Of a stretch of DNA of 64,000 nucleotides, positions 10,828 through 22,667 are shown piece by piece. This DNA is from Heliocybe sulcata (Eukaryota; Basidiomycota; Agaricomycetes; Gloeophyllales; Gloeophyllaceae), in assembly GCA_004369045.1 (NCBI GenBank), contig ML213512.1, positions 801,510-865,509 of the forward strand, read 5' to 3'. Below the pieces are notes generated by a model that had not been told where the DNA came from, did not search any database, and saw only the letters and a list, made by a program, of their open reading frames with translations. Numbering within the stretch: position 1 is the first letter of the stretch; every line of letters starts with the position of its first letter. The translations under genes and the position numbers were made by a program.

Positions 10828-11846
10828 ATGCCGACCATCCGCGAGATCACTATCGACGATCTACCCCAGGATATGCGCGAATGGTTTCATGACATGGTGA
10901 CGGAGCGAGCTCGGATCGGATACAAGGATCATCCCCACGTCATCGAGGGTATATTGTCGGTGGTATGGGAGGTGGCATATATCCCGGGTCGTGCACGAGA
11001 GGGAGGGGTCGAAGGGCGAGGCCATAACAACGACGAGCAGGGTAATGGCATTGAGCAGGAGGAGCGCGTCGTCGATATGGTCGGAATGCGCGCCGACAGC
11101 GAGGACGATGTGATCGGAACACAGGACGCTAAATATGTGCGTTGCCTGCATGCCTCATCCGCTAGAGCGATGGCAACTGACAACCGGTGTGGGACCAGAT
11201 TATCATGCTTCAAGACGCCACTAATAGTCTTAGTCTCCCGGCAAGCTATAAAGCCTGGCTCAACCGCATGATTACAGAACGGTTCGAATCGGGATACAAT
11301 ATCAGCGATCATGTCGTAGAAGGCATGCAATGGGCCGTGTCGGAAGCATGCTACGTCGCTGGCGAGTATCCCGAAGACAGCGATGCAGGCGACGAACTCG
11401 TGACTGATGAGGCCAGTGGCGCGGGCCACGCGCTCGTCGCTGCTGAGGACAACGACGAGGTTATGGGAAGCGACGAAGAAGGCCAGGTCGACGAAGCTGG
11501 AGACAACGAGGGGAGCGAGGTGGATGAAGAGGAGGAAGAGAACATCGCTCCCACCGAAGGTATTGATGCTCCAGCAGTACGTTCTCGGTGTTCTTCGTCA
11601 TATTGAACAACCTAACTGAAGATTGGCTATTAGATGTTTGCGCTGCAACAAACCATAATAACCAACCGGCCCTCCACTATCATGGGGTATGTGGATGAGA
11701 ACCTCCCAGCGACTTTTGATCACGCGAATGAGGCCCCTCGGGGAAGGCCAGCATACGCAGACGGCATTGACCGGGCTATTTTATATCGCTGGATAACCGG
11801 CGAGACGGTTGAAATGGATCTGGGCTATCGTCCTGCCGGATTGTAA
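10828..11846 (+). CDS. B-family internally repeated acidic protein, copy B1
   Basis: Unknown function; 299 residues from exons 10828-11136, 11199-11576 and 11634-11846, all phase 0. Residues 12-54 (exon 1) and 116-158 (exon 2) are a gapless repeat with identical spacing of L-P, W, M, T-E-R, G-Y, H-V, E-G, E, Y and G, offset by 104 residues. Each repeat is followed by an Asp/Glu-rich stretch. Exon 3 encodes a different domain with TNRPSTIMGYVDEN and a C-terminal AILYRWITGETVEMDLGYRP. There is no signal peptide and no membrane segment. The architecture looks like exon duplication followed by acquisition of a separate C-terminal module. It follows A1 in the same orientation, with a conserved element upstream. 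The reading frame is intact and the structure recurs in B2, B3 and B4. Confidence 0.7.
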
Positions 11847-12706
11847 ACCATGGAGGTGGGCGTGCCATTTAACGCGTAGCATTGACAATGATTGACATCT
11901 GGCGCGTCAGATTCGTGCAAGACGTGGAGCTAGACATGAGGAGATGCGGAATCTGGGTGAATAGGCGCGACTCGTTGTACTTGTATTGGAGGAACAATCA
12001 AGCAGCTGATCCTGCGTTGACTTCTTGCTGCTGATGAGCAAGCATGTGATCGAGCGTAACCATAATATCAGCGAGGTGATCAGAGGCCGCAGACAATACC
12101 GGTCGCTTGCACCTGCAGATAAAATTCTCTGAACGTAGTTCTGGCATTCGCCTATGCCTCAATGCTCCTTTCCTCCTGCAGTCCTGGCTACGCGGTGGCG
12201 GGAAACATTCGGGCGCCCATGCGGAATGCAACGGTCTTGCGTACGAATGGAACATTGCGCTCAGAGTGCCGCCTGCCAGAGCGAAGAAATAGGAAGCAAA
12301 GACAACTCTGCAAACAAGATATCTTTTCGTTCGCTCGAGATGGTCGTGAACTACGACGACGGATTGACAACTTGTTGACAACGGAAGAAGATTCAGCCGG
12401 GATCCGCCGCAGCCGTCTCTGGACACTCCTCGCTCTTTCCCTCTACTCCTTTGCCTCGCGGCTGCAAGCTGTCTGCACTCTCTACGAAGACCGTTACCGG
12501 CCATGCTTACGGTCACGCCTCAGTGTCTGGACTCAGTGAGACCGCTTACTAGGTGCGAGAGACGAGATCAGATTCGGTCAATGGTGAGAGGATGATGTAG
12601 TCGCTGGGCAGGAAGGACACCAACTCGCTATATTTTACATGCAGAGACAATTGTAAGTGAGAACAGAGGTTTGTATGTACCAGGAACGGTGCAGTCCCTG
12701 TCTGCT
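11847..12706. other. conserved 3' flank between B1 and C1
   Basis: No gene is called. The stretch is homologous, inverted, to 50549-51418 and more distantly to parts of 34600-35290 and 56820-57300. Open frames in it are not conserved in frame between copies, so a shared transcribed or noncoding flank is more likely than a protein. One short frame beginning near 12154 (+) matches the start of similar frames in other copies but decays quickly. Confidence 0.45.
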
Positions 12707-14166
12707 TCATTTCCTGTTCGAACCCTTGCGACGTTTATTCGCCATTTTGGAGGGTTCCTGGGTTGGAGGCGCAACAGGTTGCGGTTCTTCGCTGTCTTCG
12801 TGACCCCTCTTTCTCAATGAACGACGGAAACCTTCCTCGTTCCTGGTCGTTGGGCGTCCGGCGCACCAATTGGTTTGTCGTGGAGATGACTCTCCCTGCG
12901 AACCAACTGCTGCGCTTGCGTCTGACGAAGAGGCAGCAGCTAATCCAACGGGATCCTCTCCAGTCTTTGAATCCATATCTCTTCTCTTACTCTTCTGCTT
13001 CATGTCCCGAACTTCGCTCTGCTTGCGCTTGACCGAAGGTTTTTTGGAAGACGTAGCGATGTCCTGTCCCCCAGCTTCTATCTCCTCGCCCTCGGCCTGT
13101 GGGCCATTGACATGCTCATCGCGCTCGATCGTCTCCACAGTCGGACTTGCCGGCATCTTCTTGGAATCTTCTGCTGCCACGTCCGTAGCAGATGATACCT
13201 CTGTCGCGGTGCCGGATCCCGAGGTCTGGGCGGGAACAGGGCGTACTTCCTTTCCGGCCCAAGTTGTGAATCCGACATTTACGCTGTTCCCCGTCCTCGT
13301 CATAGGCCGAGGTGACATCGTCGATGTGATAGGGTTCTTCGGGCCCACGAAGGTTGTTTCTCGGCGAAGCGGCCTTGCGCCGCTAGCCGCGGCGCCAAGT
13401 GCTGAGACAGGCTGTTGGACGTTTGGCGTTCCCGGCACAGGATCAAGTCCGGATCCGGACATCGTCGCAGGGGTAGGCTCCGGTCCTGATGAAGGTGTAC
13501 GAGAACTGGGATGGATGGTACACTCTTGTGCCGTGTGCGTGGCATTCGAAGGGTCCGCGTTATCGCTGGTCGGCGGCTCCATACCGGCCTCATGTAGCGG
13601 CAATGTACGCTCAGTCTCTACGGTAGGCGTAGCGGGCGCTCTGTACGGGAAGGACGACTCAGCATCAGATAGCAACACGACCTCTGCTCGACGCACGTTG
13701 TAGCAGTAATAACATCATCCGTAAGCGCGTTCTCAAGCCTCATGAACCCCTCCTCAGCCCTCATTATCAGGGCCTCCAGTCCCTGGATCCTCTTCGCCAG
13801 CTTCCCGTGGGAGCTATTGATGGACTGTTTCAGAGTCTCGATCGTATGCTCCAGCTTCTCTTCTTGACTAGCCAACTGCTTCTCGACTCGAGACAGAGCG
13901 TCCTTCATAATCAGGTCATCAGCTTGCTGCGACTGCTCGATACCCTGGAGGAGCTGTCGAGTAGCCCCGAACTGATCTTCCATCATCTTCTCTAAGGTGT
14001 CGACGACGGAGTGCAGGTCGTTCATGGTGGCATATTGGTCCGAGTCGTTTCCATCAATGTTAGAGCTGTCCTGCGCGGGTGGGTCGGTAGACGGTGAGCG
14101 ACGTCTTTGCTCTGGAGTCGGTGCCTCGCAGATGGAAGAGGAAGTCGACTGGGTGCTGTTGAGCAT
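12707..14166 (-). CDS. C-family coiled-coil protein, copy C1
   Basis: Unknown function; 467 residues from exons 14166-13697 and 13640-12707 joined by a 57 bp intron (GTGCGT to GTACAG), phase 2. The start at 14166 (MLNST) is chosen because the upstream methionines are absent from C3 and because a TATA box lies 107-114 bp upstream. Residues of roughly 50-150 form a long heptad-rich coiled coil (TMNDLHSVVDTLEKMMED through EEGFMRLENALTDD). The remainder is Pro/Ser/Thr rich and disordered, with a conserved island PKNPITSTMSPRP. The C-terminus is basic (KMANKRRKGSNRK), a likely nuclear localisation signal. It is convergent with B1. Its paralogue C3 lies at 49054-50548 in the opposite orientation with the same intron. 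Confidence 0.75.
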
Positions 14167-14272
14167 GTTGGACATCTGCGACATTTGAAGTGACCGAAAC
14201 AGAGGATATTGGTAGAAATCAGGGTGTGGATGGACACGGTAGATGGAAGAGTCGCGTCTTGCAGCGGCGTTC

Positions 14273-14344
14273 CCTTTATAGCCTGTGCCACGCCACTCGC
14301 GACGAGTCGGAGTCACACGAACAAAGGAACGCGGCGGTCACGTG
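14273..14344 (-). promoter_or_regulatory. C1 promoter: TATA box and CACGTGACCG element
   Basis: TATAAAGG on the minus strand at 14280-14273, about 107-114 bp before the ATG, and CACGTG at 14339-14344 within CACGTGACCG. The same elements occur at the same spacing upstream of C3. The CGTGACCG core also occurs in the upstream elements of the A genes. Confidence 0.6.
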
Positions 14345-15983
14345 ATGCTAGCCGTGTGGCTCGCCAGGGAACAATGCGCTGATAGTCGTCTAGCCGGCCT
14401 TCTCGAAGCCGATCGTGCGTTATCCGAGTCACTGTGAGTTATGTTCTTCAAGCGCTCATGATGCCCAGGGCGCTTACATAGCTGCATTTAGGATAAGCTG
14501 TACACTGCCGCGTGGACGCTGGTAAGGTTCAATGCTGGACAAGGTTCACTGCTGGACTGGTGTTGGAAACCTGGAATAATCTTTACTGTAATGCGATAGA
14601 TTTTTATTTGCTCCGGGTGAGTGAGTTTCGATACCACGTTCGCAAGGCCATGCTTGCGTTCAAGGCGCACCACTTTACTGATCTCGATTAACCTAGCATT
14701 CCCTACTACCCATCGGCTTGGCATGCCAATAAGGGCGCAGAGGCGCTGCCTCATCTGGATAAGATGCAAGGCAACATGAAGCGAGAATTCGCGAAGCAGA
14801 GTGATCGCCACATGAGTCGGCTTCAGACCACAGTCGAAGTGGATGAGAAACTGCAGGTACAACGCAAACGTTTGGCGATGATGTTGCCATATTCTACAAA
14901 GAATGGCATCGTTTGACATGCCCCTTGATGCCATTGCGCAGGTGTTTCTGATAGTTGGGCTTGGAGAAGACGACGTGGAGTAAAATAGGTCAGTGGCACA
15001 GCACTCTTCGCCGTTGAGATTTTGAATAGATCTGTGTTTCCGATCCTAGCAGTAGCTATGAAGAGATGGTGGACCGTAATGCAACCGACGTCCCGTCAGA
15101 GTCGGCATGGGTGGTCATGTCGAATCTCTTGCTACGCCATTTACGTCGCATCCTTCCGTATTCATTCTGCGACGCGGTCAAGTACATCATGACTCCGCCG
15201 CCGTTATTGAGAGTTGGCGCAGTGAGTACGAAGCGTCGCCTCTGCCCAGCGGGCAGACTGACATTTCTGGGCTCAAAGTCGAGAGATGTGCTGTGTCATT
15301 AGCCTTCGCGTCCGGATGCCGCGGTCAGTCAGGTAAGACTCTACTCAAAACTAACCAACGCATGGTTGTCACCCTGACTAATGGAAGAGCTAGAGAGCAT
15401 CCTAGAATCCTGTTTCCTGCGGTCAGAGTTCACTATGCCCCATCGTCAGATGAAGCCTCAGCAAATACCGCTGCCGCTTTCAGAGTTCCAAGGAAGGCGG
15501 GGACGAGTGGACTGCCAAGGTCGACGAGGTGCAACACATCTATCGATCACCGACTGATGACCCGAAGTACGAGGGCTCGCGACGAGACCGACGATACGTC
15601 ATGAGTTGCACGAGCAGAATGAGTTGCACGAGCAGAAACTGATCCATAAGAAGAGGAAGGCCGGTGCGATATCGAGTTCGAACTGATCAAGACCAGTTGA
15701 TGCGTCGTGATGCGCTCGGGATCCAAATGTGTGTGGTTTACTCAGGTCTTGGTGTGTCGAGGTACCGGAGATGAGCATGGAGTCGTCGAGGTCGATATAC
15801 CGAGTCTGCATTGGGATTTTACTTCAGGATAAATATCGGTAGAGAGGACCTACGCTTTATAGGTGGCGGAGACCGTGTGGGTACCTATTACGGGGAAAGC
15901 CAGCGACTTGGCTACTTAGGGAAGTATCTCCGTGACCGCTTTGCTGGCTCCAGTCATTGTTTTAGGTACAGCCAAGTTCAAAG
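14345..15983. other. coding-like fragments, no assembled gene
   Basis: Several short stretches look coding but do not join. Near 14697-14900 (+) there is a charged, heptad-like stretch around LPHLDKMQGNMKREFAKQ. Near 15405-15600 (+) there are two overlapping frames containing TMPHRQMKPQ and DEWTAKVDEVQHIYRS, which fit one gene only with a frameshift. An 18 bp unit (ATGAGTTGCACGAGCAGA) is repeated in tandem at 15601-15636. I read this as decayed gene remains of unknown type. Confidence 0.35.
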
Positions 15984-17022
15984 ATGCACATGGCCTCAAC
16001 CATGCAGGTAGAGCGGCTACAACACCCTACAGGTAGGTCTTTCAGCTTGTGCAAGAATACCTAACCAAATATCTCATGTATCTGCCATTTAGACGACCAA
16101 GTGGAAGCTATGGTCGAGATGGCAGTTGAAGCCTTTGCTGATGGTAATCGGATCGTGTTTTGATGTTCCCTTACTCAGCTTTCCAAGATCCTGCCCATCG
16201 AGGTTTTGTGGGCGGGAACCACAAGCTCAGCCCACTTTTCTTCCGTGCCATGGCCTGTGCAACCGCCCTTGACGGAGAAATATATGTGGTGAAAGATCCT
16301 ACGACATCACATATTGCGTCCTTTGGTTTATGGTTTCCTCCGGGAAAGCGACTTTGGGCGACGTGAGTTCACCTACTGGCTACTACACCCCTCCATACGA
16401 ATTGACTGTCGGTATTCTGACATTAAAATGGAGTGACGAACAGAAGGCCCTTGGCTATAACGAGTTCTTCAGTAAACTATCACAGGAAACTCAGAACTGG
16501 TGGAGGCACACCGTACGTCTCTTTACACTTTGATACTTTTTGCAACCACACGCTCCTTTTCAGTACCCGGAAACCGTAGCAAAACTCCGGGAGAGAACGT
16601 GGTCCAAGGAAGTATGTACTACGATTCTTTAGAGCGAGTAGATCTACTGATTGGACGCCAGGACTCTGAGAGATGCTGGTGGTGTTTCAATATATGTACT
16701 GACCGCCGGCACGAGAACTTAGGATATGCGACAGCAATCGTAAATTTCGCGTACGATAAGGTCAGTGTATTGCCTGATCCATCCCTGCTCACTACACCGA
16801 CCGAAACATCTCTCACTAGGCGAAGAGAAATGATCAGATACTTGGTCTATCCACAGGAACCGACTTGAATGTACGTATCTTTTGGTAGGCATCAGGGAGA
16901 CCACGTCTAATAGACATACTCAGGTTCGGAAATATCTTGCGATGGGGTTCCGAGACCGAGGTCAAACGTGGATAGATGCACCTACAGGCGGCTGGGCTGT
17001 TCATACGCTTTCCCGAGAATAA
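15984..17022 (+). CDS. GNAT-family N-acetyltransferase, paralogue 1
   Basis: Likely acetyl-CoA-dependent acetyltransferase; substrate unknown. The gene is fragmented by about six introns whose positions match the three other GNAT genes here. The first exon starts at 15984 (second ATG at 15990) and joins at 16093 to DDQVEAMVEMAVEAF. Later blocks are GEIYVVKDPTTSH, SDEQKALGYNEFF, TQNWWRHT, the acetyl-CoA loop region CWWCFNICTDRRHENLGYAT, and the ending VRKYLAMGFRDRG to stop 17022. In the other copies the loop reads HQNRGYAT or QQGRGFAT (Q/R-x-x-G-x-A); here Gln and Arg are replaced (E-N-L-G-Y-A), so cofactor binding may be weakened. No internal stop remains after splicing. Exact intron borders are inferred. 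Confidence 0.7.
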
Positions 17023-18153
17023 ACGGCTGCGAATCCAGCTCCAAACGCCCTAGGATTTCCATTGATTCTAATTTCAGTCTTGTCTTTGATTTCGAGTATA
17101 ACAAGCTTGCCGCGGTGTCAGCTCTAGGCAAGACATACTAATGGCTCAATTGCGCGGGAGAACTGAACTTCCCATCCGGTCTGGACTGTAATGATCATAT
17201 AACTTTGCTAAGTAGACGGCCATTTCTTCCTCCTGACGATAGGGACTGACGCGGCCTGGAGCCCCGAGACGTTCATTGGCGAGAGGAATATGGTCATATG
17301 TTCATGACTTCCATGGGTTCGTGGAAGAGACGCGCGCGAATGCGTGAGCGTGATGCACAATCGGCGAGTGTGTAGTAACGCCCTTGGACTTGTTACGATA
17401 TAAATCATGGTACCGAGGTACGTGCTTCGATATTCCAGGACATTAACATGAGGTGCCGTCGAGAGCGCAGCCTGTATCGAAGACAGCAACGAGAATGCAT
17501 GTGGCTAGAACCTCCAGAGCTACGCAGACGTAGAGGCACCTCATTAGCCCCCTCATGAGACGAAGGAGGTCGACGCCATTAGCGTAATGCCTACGTCAAT
17601 GACATACCCATTAGTAAATACAGTGGGTACAATCGCTATCCAGACCTTCACTCCGTTTCTCGTCATCCTCGACTCGGGCAGGAGCTTTGTAATTATTTCG
17701 ATATATGGCGGGCATTACCCTGCAAACTGCCTACTCTCAGGAGACTGACAGCAAAATGGCAATAGCGACGGGCGGACAATTACACGGTGTCATAATTAGG
17801 AGAGCTCTCAGCCTATGCATGCGAGGGAGAGTCCGCTAGATTGATGATTGGGCGTAGCGGAAGCGTAGGCTCGGCTTCGCCCGAAATCTTGAGAGCTCGA
17901 TGCGTCGGCATCGCCCGGTGCACACATCTCCGGACGATGAAGTGCCCATTGCCGCGCTCCCAAGGACGGCCATGAACGTGTGGTCGCACTCTTTGGAAGG
18001 TAAGACTTAGGCCACACAGTATGACCACCGCACCCTACCAGATTGCGCGCTGCAATCAAGCCGGGCAACGGCCAACAAAGCCTTACCGAGTTCGCCGCCT
18101 TGCTGGGGCGTCTTACAACTTACCGCCCCCCGTCTCTCCTCTTATTCTCGTGA
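17023..18153. other. intergenic, no supported gene
   Basis: This is the spacer between GNAT paralogues 1 and 2. Short open frames on the minus strand show no features. I see nothing recognisable. Confidence 0.45.
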
Positions 18154-19177
18154 ATGCTCACTCTCCGGGTAATGGAGCGCCTGATTTGTGCTGAGCGTAT
18201 CAGGCACGCCACAGGTATGCAGCGTAGGGACGATACTTGGGTGCAGGGCTGAACCGCAGGCATAACCAGATGCTGAGATCGAAGACATAGTAGATCTGAG
18301 CGTCCGAGCATTCTCGGGAGGTGATACCTTTGCTCTTCTTACATATGACTGGTAAAACAACTGGCAGCCCCAGACATAGCGCACAAAGCCATGCTCGGCG
18401 GCAGATGGGACTTGCACAAGGAACTGGTGCGCGCCATGACGCGTGGTGTGCTCCTCGGTGGAAACGTCTACGTCGTACGCGATCGTGGTAGCCGCAGAAT
18501 TGTTTCCGTCGGATTCTGGCTGGAGCCAGGACAGAGCATCTTTGGCAGGTTAGTCTCACTCTCTTTCATTAGAACTGAGTCAGACGCCGCCCCGCTAGCG
18601 AAGAGCAGCGCGCTTTGGGCTTCAATACTTTTTTCCGTAAGCTGTCACCGGATGCCCAATACTGGTGGAACAATACGGTATGTCCATGGAATATACTACG
18701 CCCTTTTATTCTCAATGATCTGTGGCAGTATCCAGACACAATGCGTGAACTTCGGGAGACTGTCTGGACTGGAGATGTACGTCTGGAGGATTAGTGGATA
18801 TTGATGCTGATTTTAACAACTTTGGCTAGGAAATGAAGCGGCGCTGGTGGTGTTCTCACCTTGCCACACATCCCGAGCAGCAGGGACGTGGGTTTGCCAC
18901 AGCAATCGTCGATTATGCTTATGATGACGTACGTAAGTTTAGCACTTATCGAGTGCCGTCACCGAATCTTTTCCAGTCGGTTGCCATGGGTCAGTTCCTG
19001 GGTCTGGCAACGCAGCAAGAACTTAATGTAAGGCTTATTGATTTCGTTGCCGCGCTGCCGACTGAACAGCCTCTCCAGGTTCGGAAGTATGAAGCAATGG
19101 GATTTAGGGAAAGAGGGCGGACTCTTATGCCGGCGCCCACTGGAGACTTCCCGGTAATAGTTTTATCGAAGACCTGA
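18154..19177 (+). CDS. GNAT-family N-acetyltransferase, paralogue 2
   Basis: Likely acetyltransferase with the same multi-intron structure as its neighbours. The start at 18154 (or 18172) opens an exon ending at an ACAG/GTATGC donor; the next exon encodes AEIEDIVDLSVRAFSG. A 53 bp intron that looks like a frameshift in raw sequence is conserved in all four paralogues. Following blocks are IAHKAMLGGRWDLHKELVR, GGNVYVVRDRGSRR, EEQRALGFNTFFRKLS, AQYWWNNT, RRWWCSHLATHPEQQGRGFAT (intact Q-x-x-G-R-G-F-A type acetyl-CoA loop) and VRKYEAMGFRERGRT to the stop at 19177. It is tandem with paralogues 1 and 3. It appears functional; no stop or unexplained frame change remains. Confidence 0.75.
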
Positions 19178-21650
19178 TGTGTGGTGCACTCACCTTACGG
19201 GGCATATTTACATGCACTTATAAATACGATCTTCTATCATATCAGGTTCGCTGCGCCGTGAGTTAGCAAGGACCGATTGATTTGCGTTCAATCCGCGTCA
19301 GTCATGATCTTGGGGATTCAGTACACCGGTGCCCGGTCAGTGGCTGCACATGTCCAGGGAGACTAAGATTTTGAGTGCGACAGGTCGAATGCTTTGTCTG
19401 ATCTTCTGACGAAAGTCCTGAGAAGGCACTGATCGTTGAAACCTTGCACAAGACCGTCAGCGGCATGTTATCTCTGTTGCACGAGAGTAAGAATTTCTTC
19501 CGGTCCAAGTCGGATTTGGATCACGTATAACTCTCAGACGCAGGGATGCAAACATCAACCCAAGTGTACGCTTCGTTGCGCCTTCTCTCCATAGGTATAG
19601 TGAGAAGCAGGGCCGAGATGGCTCAGGAAATACCTGTGGCACAGCCTACGACGGCGTGCTACTTGCTTATTACATTCGCTCTCTTCGCCTCAAATGTGCT
19701 TCAAGCTGGCGGCGAGCGGAGAGAGCTGGAATGGGTGTCGGACATACATCCAAGTACTTCGGCTATATCTGTACGATTTGGAAGTACTTACTATGTCCCA
19801 TCATGAATTGATATCCATGTGGTCACTACCGCAAGCACCTTTCTTGATGTGCCGAGAGTATATAGTCATCTTTCGATGCTAGAATGTAGAATTTAATGTC
19901 CCCAATCAGGTGTACAGAAAGGGAAGGTGAAACAAACAGGGATGAATACCCTACTATTCTCTGAAAGTACATTCTCATGGCGTTGCTTCAGACGCAAGCA
20001 GTCGTTGCGTTCCTCCTTGCCGGTTACGCAGGAGTCGCTGTAGCCCCTAGGGTTGACGTACGATGTGGAATGTCAGTATCCATTACGATACACTCTCGAC
20101 ATTATGTTGACATTCCGATCAGTATTTATGCAGCCGAACCTCTAAAACATGGTCCTTAACCCGCTGCTGCTCTCGATAATTCTGCAAAAGTGACTAATCT
20201 GCCACCTTCTCCTTCTCTTGGTAAGCCCTAACCAGGTTTCTAGGAGCAGTTCTGGACGGACTTGGCAGAACTTGCTGAAACCATTGGTCCTGTTCAAGGA
20301 TATGGCCTAGGACTCACTGTATCACCATGCACTCTCCCATATACACTCCGGGATAACGCAACATGTAGGAAGTTTTCCGGTGGACTCGAGCATGTTCTCT
20401 TTCCTCATGGGGCCTGCCACAGGTCATATTTGTGATGTTTGACGTGACTCGCGCTGCAGACCGTCTGACAGCTTGGTCTAAGACGCACGCGGATGATAGC
20501 CACTGTCTCCGGTGTCACAATAGACCGGAGTATGGAGTATGGCACTCCGTTCTGAAATGGGTTGTAATCTGATGTGAGATTATGCAACCACGCTAACCAA
20601 CAGAAGTTAATAGCAGTTCACATACCCCTCTCGTACCAGATCATGCGCGGAAGAAGACGGGGTTATTTCCAGCCGATGCCTTACGTGCTGATGCACATGT
20701 GCAGTCATTTCTAGGGTGCGCGCTGGGACGTGATCGAGCGCGAGAGCCCGACTGGTTGTATGGGCGGAAGCCGGAGTACGCCCCCTCAAATACAGGTGAA
20801 AGGACGGACTGCAGTTTGCGTACTTTTCGGTGGCGTCCATCGTCTGCTGGTCTGGCCTCAAAGTGATTAGGGCACATGAGACAGAGAGCAATGGACAGTA
20901 ATATGGGGACCCACAAATATCCCAGAATATCCTCGAGACAGATGCGCCGAAGGACTCGGAGTAACCATGCACGCCGAGTACACAGCAGAGGGATCGGACG
21001 GACCTACTTTTCATTCGCGCGGTCAGGGTCGGCGATACCACCCTTCTCCCGATGATGTTGATTTCTGCCAGGTCTGATACCGTCGTAGGAAACTGATGTA
21101 AGAGTGGACTTACTCGTCAACTTCCCATCGGATTAAGCAGAGGCAACATCGACGCTGTCTTCATCCAATGGACACGATGTTCTAATCTTCACTGATGTTA
21201 ACAGATACGAATCATCCTTCAATCGAGCCCGGCGATCATCAAGGATTTTAAAGGTTGGTGCTAGAGCGTTTCGGATGACTCCGACCGGCAGTAGATATGT
21301 CATGTGAATGGAAGCAGGTCTCTTGTGAGCAATCAGAATGGATCACCGGTATAGTCACTATATGGATTTATCGTGGGCAGAGCCCCGGAACTGAGGGTGG
21401 AATAGCGGCTTTCTGGAGCTGGAACTGCGAAAGCCGAGTCAAAGATGATCGATGAAGACTTGATAATGCATCATACAAAGCACCACTTCCAACTTTGCTC
21501 TGCTGAAAGAGCGACGTCGTACTCCTCCTGACTCCTCCTGCACAGCTATAGGTTGGATACTAGCTCAGGGAGCATCGGTCAGATATCCTGTTCCGATAGT
21601 TATTGTGTACTGGGACGTCGAGCCATCTTTTCCAAGCTTGTGTCCTTGCT
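19178..21650. other. intergenic; weak ORFs only
   Basis: A 60-codon frame at 19977-20159 (+) begins with a hydrophobic stretch resembling a signal peptide (LLQTQAVVAFLLAGYAGV), but nothing recognisable follows and in-frame continuation downstream is poor, so it may be the relic of a secreted-protein gene. Frames at 20607-21041 (-) have no features. A 10 bp unit ACTCCTCCTG is doubled at 21521-21540. Confidence 0.35.
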
Positions 21651-22667
21651 ATGGATCAGTCATCAATTACGGTGGAGCAACTAAAGCATGTTACCGGTAG
21701 GATGTTTTACGTCGAATCCAGCCAACGAGCTCACTTTGCCTCCTCCACAGCCGAGCAAGTAGAGGAAATGGTTGATACGGCTGTCCGCGCATTCGCAGGA
21801 GGCAAGGAGACAATTTGTCCGGTTGTGTTGACGGCTAACATCCTAATTAGACAATGCGCACAGAGCCATGTTAGGAGGAAACTGGAGCATACATCATATG
21901 CTGTTCCGGGGCATGGTGCGCGCATCGGAGCTAGCGGGAGAGATATACGTGGTACGGAATGCAGACAAGACTCGCATCCTATCTTGCGGATTCTGGTTTC
22001 GCCCTGGGACAGGGCTATTTGGGACGTGAGTCCGTACCACGATGCTTTCCAGAACTTGAAGCTGAATATCATTATGAAGGGAAGAGCAGAAGGCACTCGG
22101 CTTCAATGATTTCTTCGACAAGCTATCCCCAGAAACTCAGTACTGGTGGAAGCACCCCGTACGTCGTTCTGCATAAACTCATAAACTGAATGCTTCATAT
22201 GCAGACATACCATGTCTAGTATCCCGAATGCTTCTCAAACATCATCGACGGCATGTGGACCAAGGACGTAAGTCGCAAATCTTTATTTCCTGCGCATCTC
22301 TCATTGGCACCAGGAGATAGCCAAGCGCTGGTGGTGTTTCCATTTGTGCACGGATCCCCTCCACCAGAACCGCGGATACGCGAAAGCCATTGTGAATTTC
22401 ATCTGCGAAAAAGTCAGTATCATGTTAGCTCTGTCCTCGGTGTACAACCACGACGTACATTTTTAGGCTGAGAGACGAGGCGAGATAATCGGTTTAGCAA
22501 CACCATCCGAGTTAAACGTAGGTTTCCACTTGCATCACTTCGTGTCTCAGATCTGACGGAACACTTAGGTACGCAAATACGTCGCAATGGGGCTGCATGA
22601 AAGAGGGCACGTGTTTCTGGATGATCCTACAGGTGGATTCCCGGTCCACGCCCTGTCGAGAGAGTAA
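21651..22667 (+). CDS. GNAT-family N-acetyltransferase, paralogue 3
   Basis: Likely acetyltransferase. Start at 21651 (MDQSSITVEQLKHVT), joined in phase 1 to AEQVEEMVDTAVRAFAG. The next intron probably uses a GC donor (GGAG/GCAAGG) with a GCTAACA branch site and TTAG acceptor; it restores the frame to DNAHRAMLGGNW. Further blocks are EQKALGFNDFFDKLSPETQ, YWWKHP, KRWWCFHLCTDPLHQNRGYAK (intact acetyl-CoA loop) and VRKYVAMGLHERGH to the stop at 22667. It is closest in position and orientation to the IMPACT gene 777 bp downstream, which it faces convergently; the same pair occurs inverted at 37.8-40.2 kb. Confidence 0.75.

Noticed and set aside
11280-11300. GGTTCGAATC resembling a tRNA B box
   Set aside because: It lies inside B1 exon 2 (codons for R-F-E-S-G) and no cloverleaf or A box is present nearby.
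12870-13703. 277-codon plus-strand frame opposite C1, and a matching 254-codon frame opposite C3
   Set aside because: Both are antisense to the conserved C exon 2; their similarity only mirrors C, and C has the conserved splice sites, coiled coil and promoter.
15811-16011. ORF overlapping the 5' side of GNAT1 as a possible N-terminus
   Set aside because: The paralogues begin with a short exon aligning to 15984 onwards; this frame does not match any of them.
18310-18392. One-base deletion in GNAT2 relative to GNAT4, first read as a pseudogene frameshift
   Set aside because: The interval has a GT donor and an AG acceptor in the same places in all four paralogues, and splicing restores the frame in each, so it is an intron.
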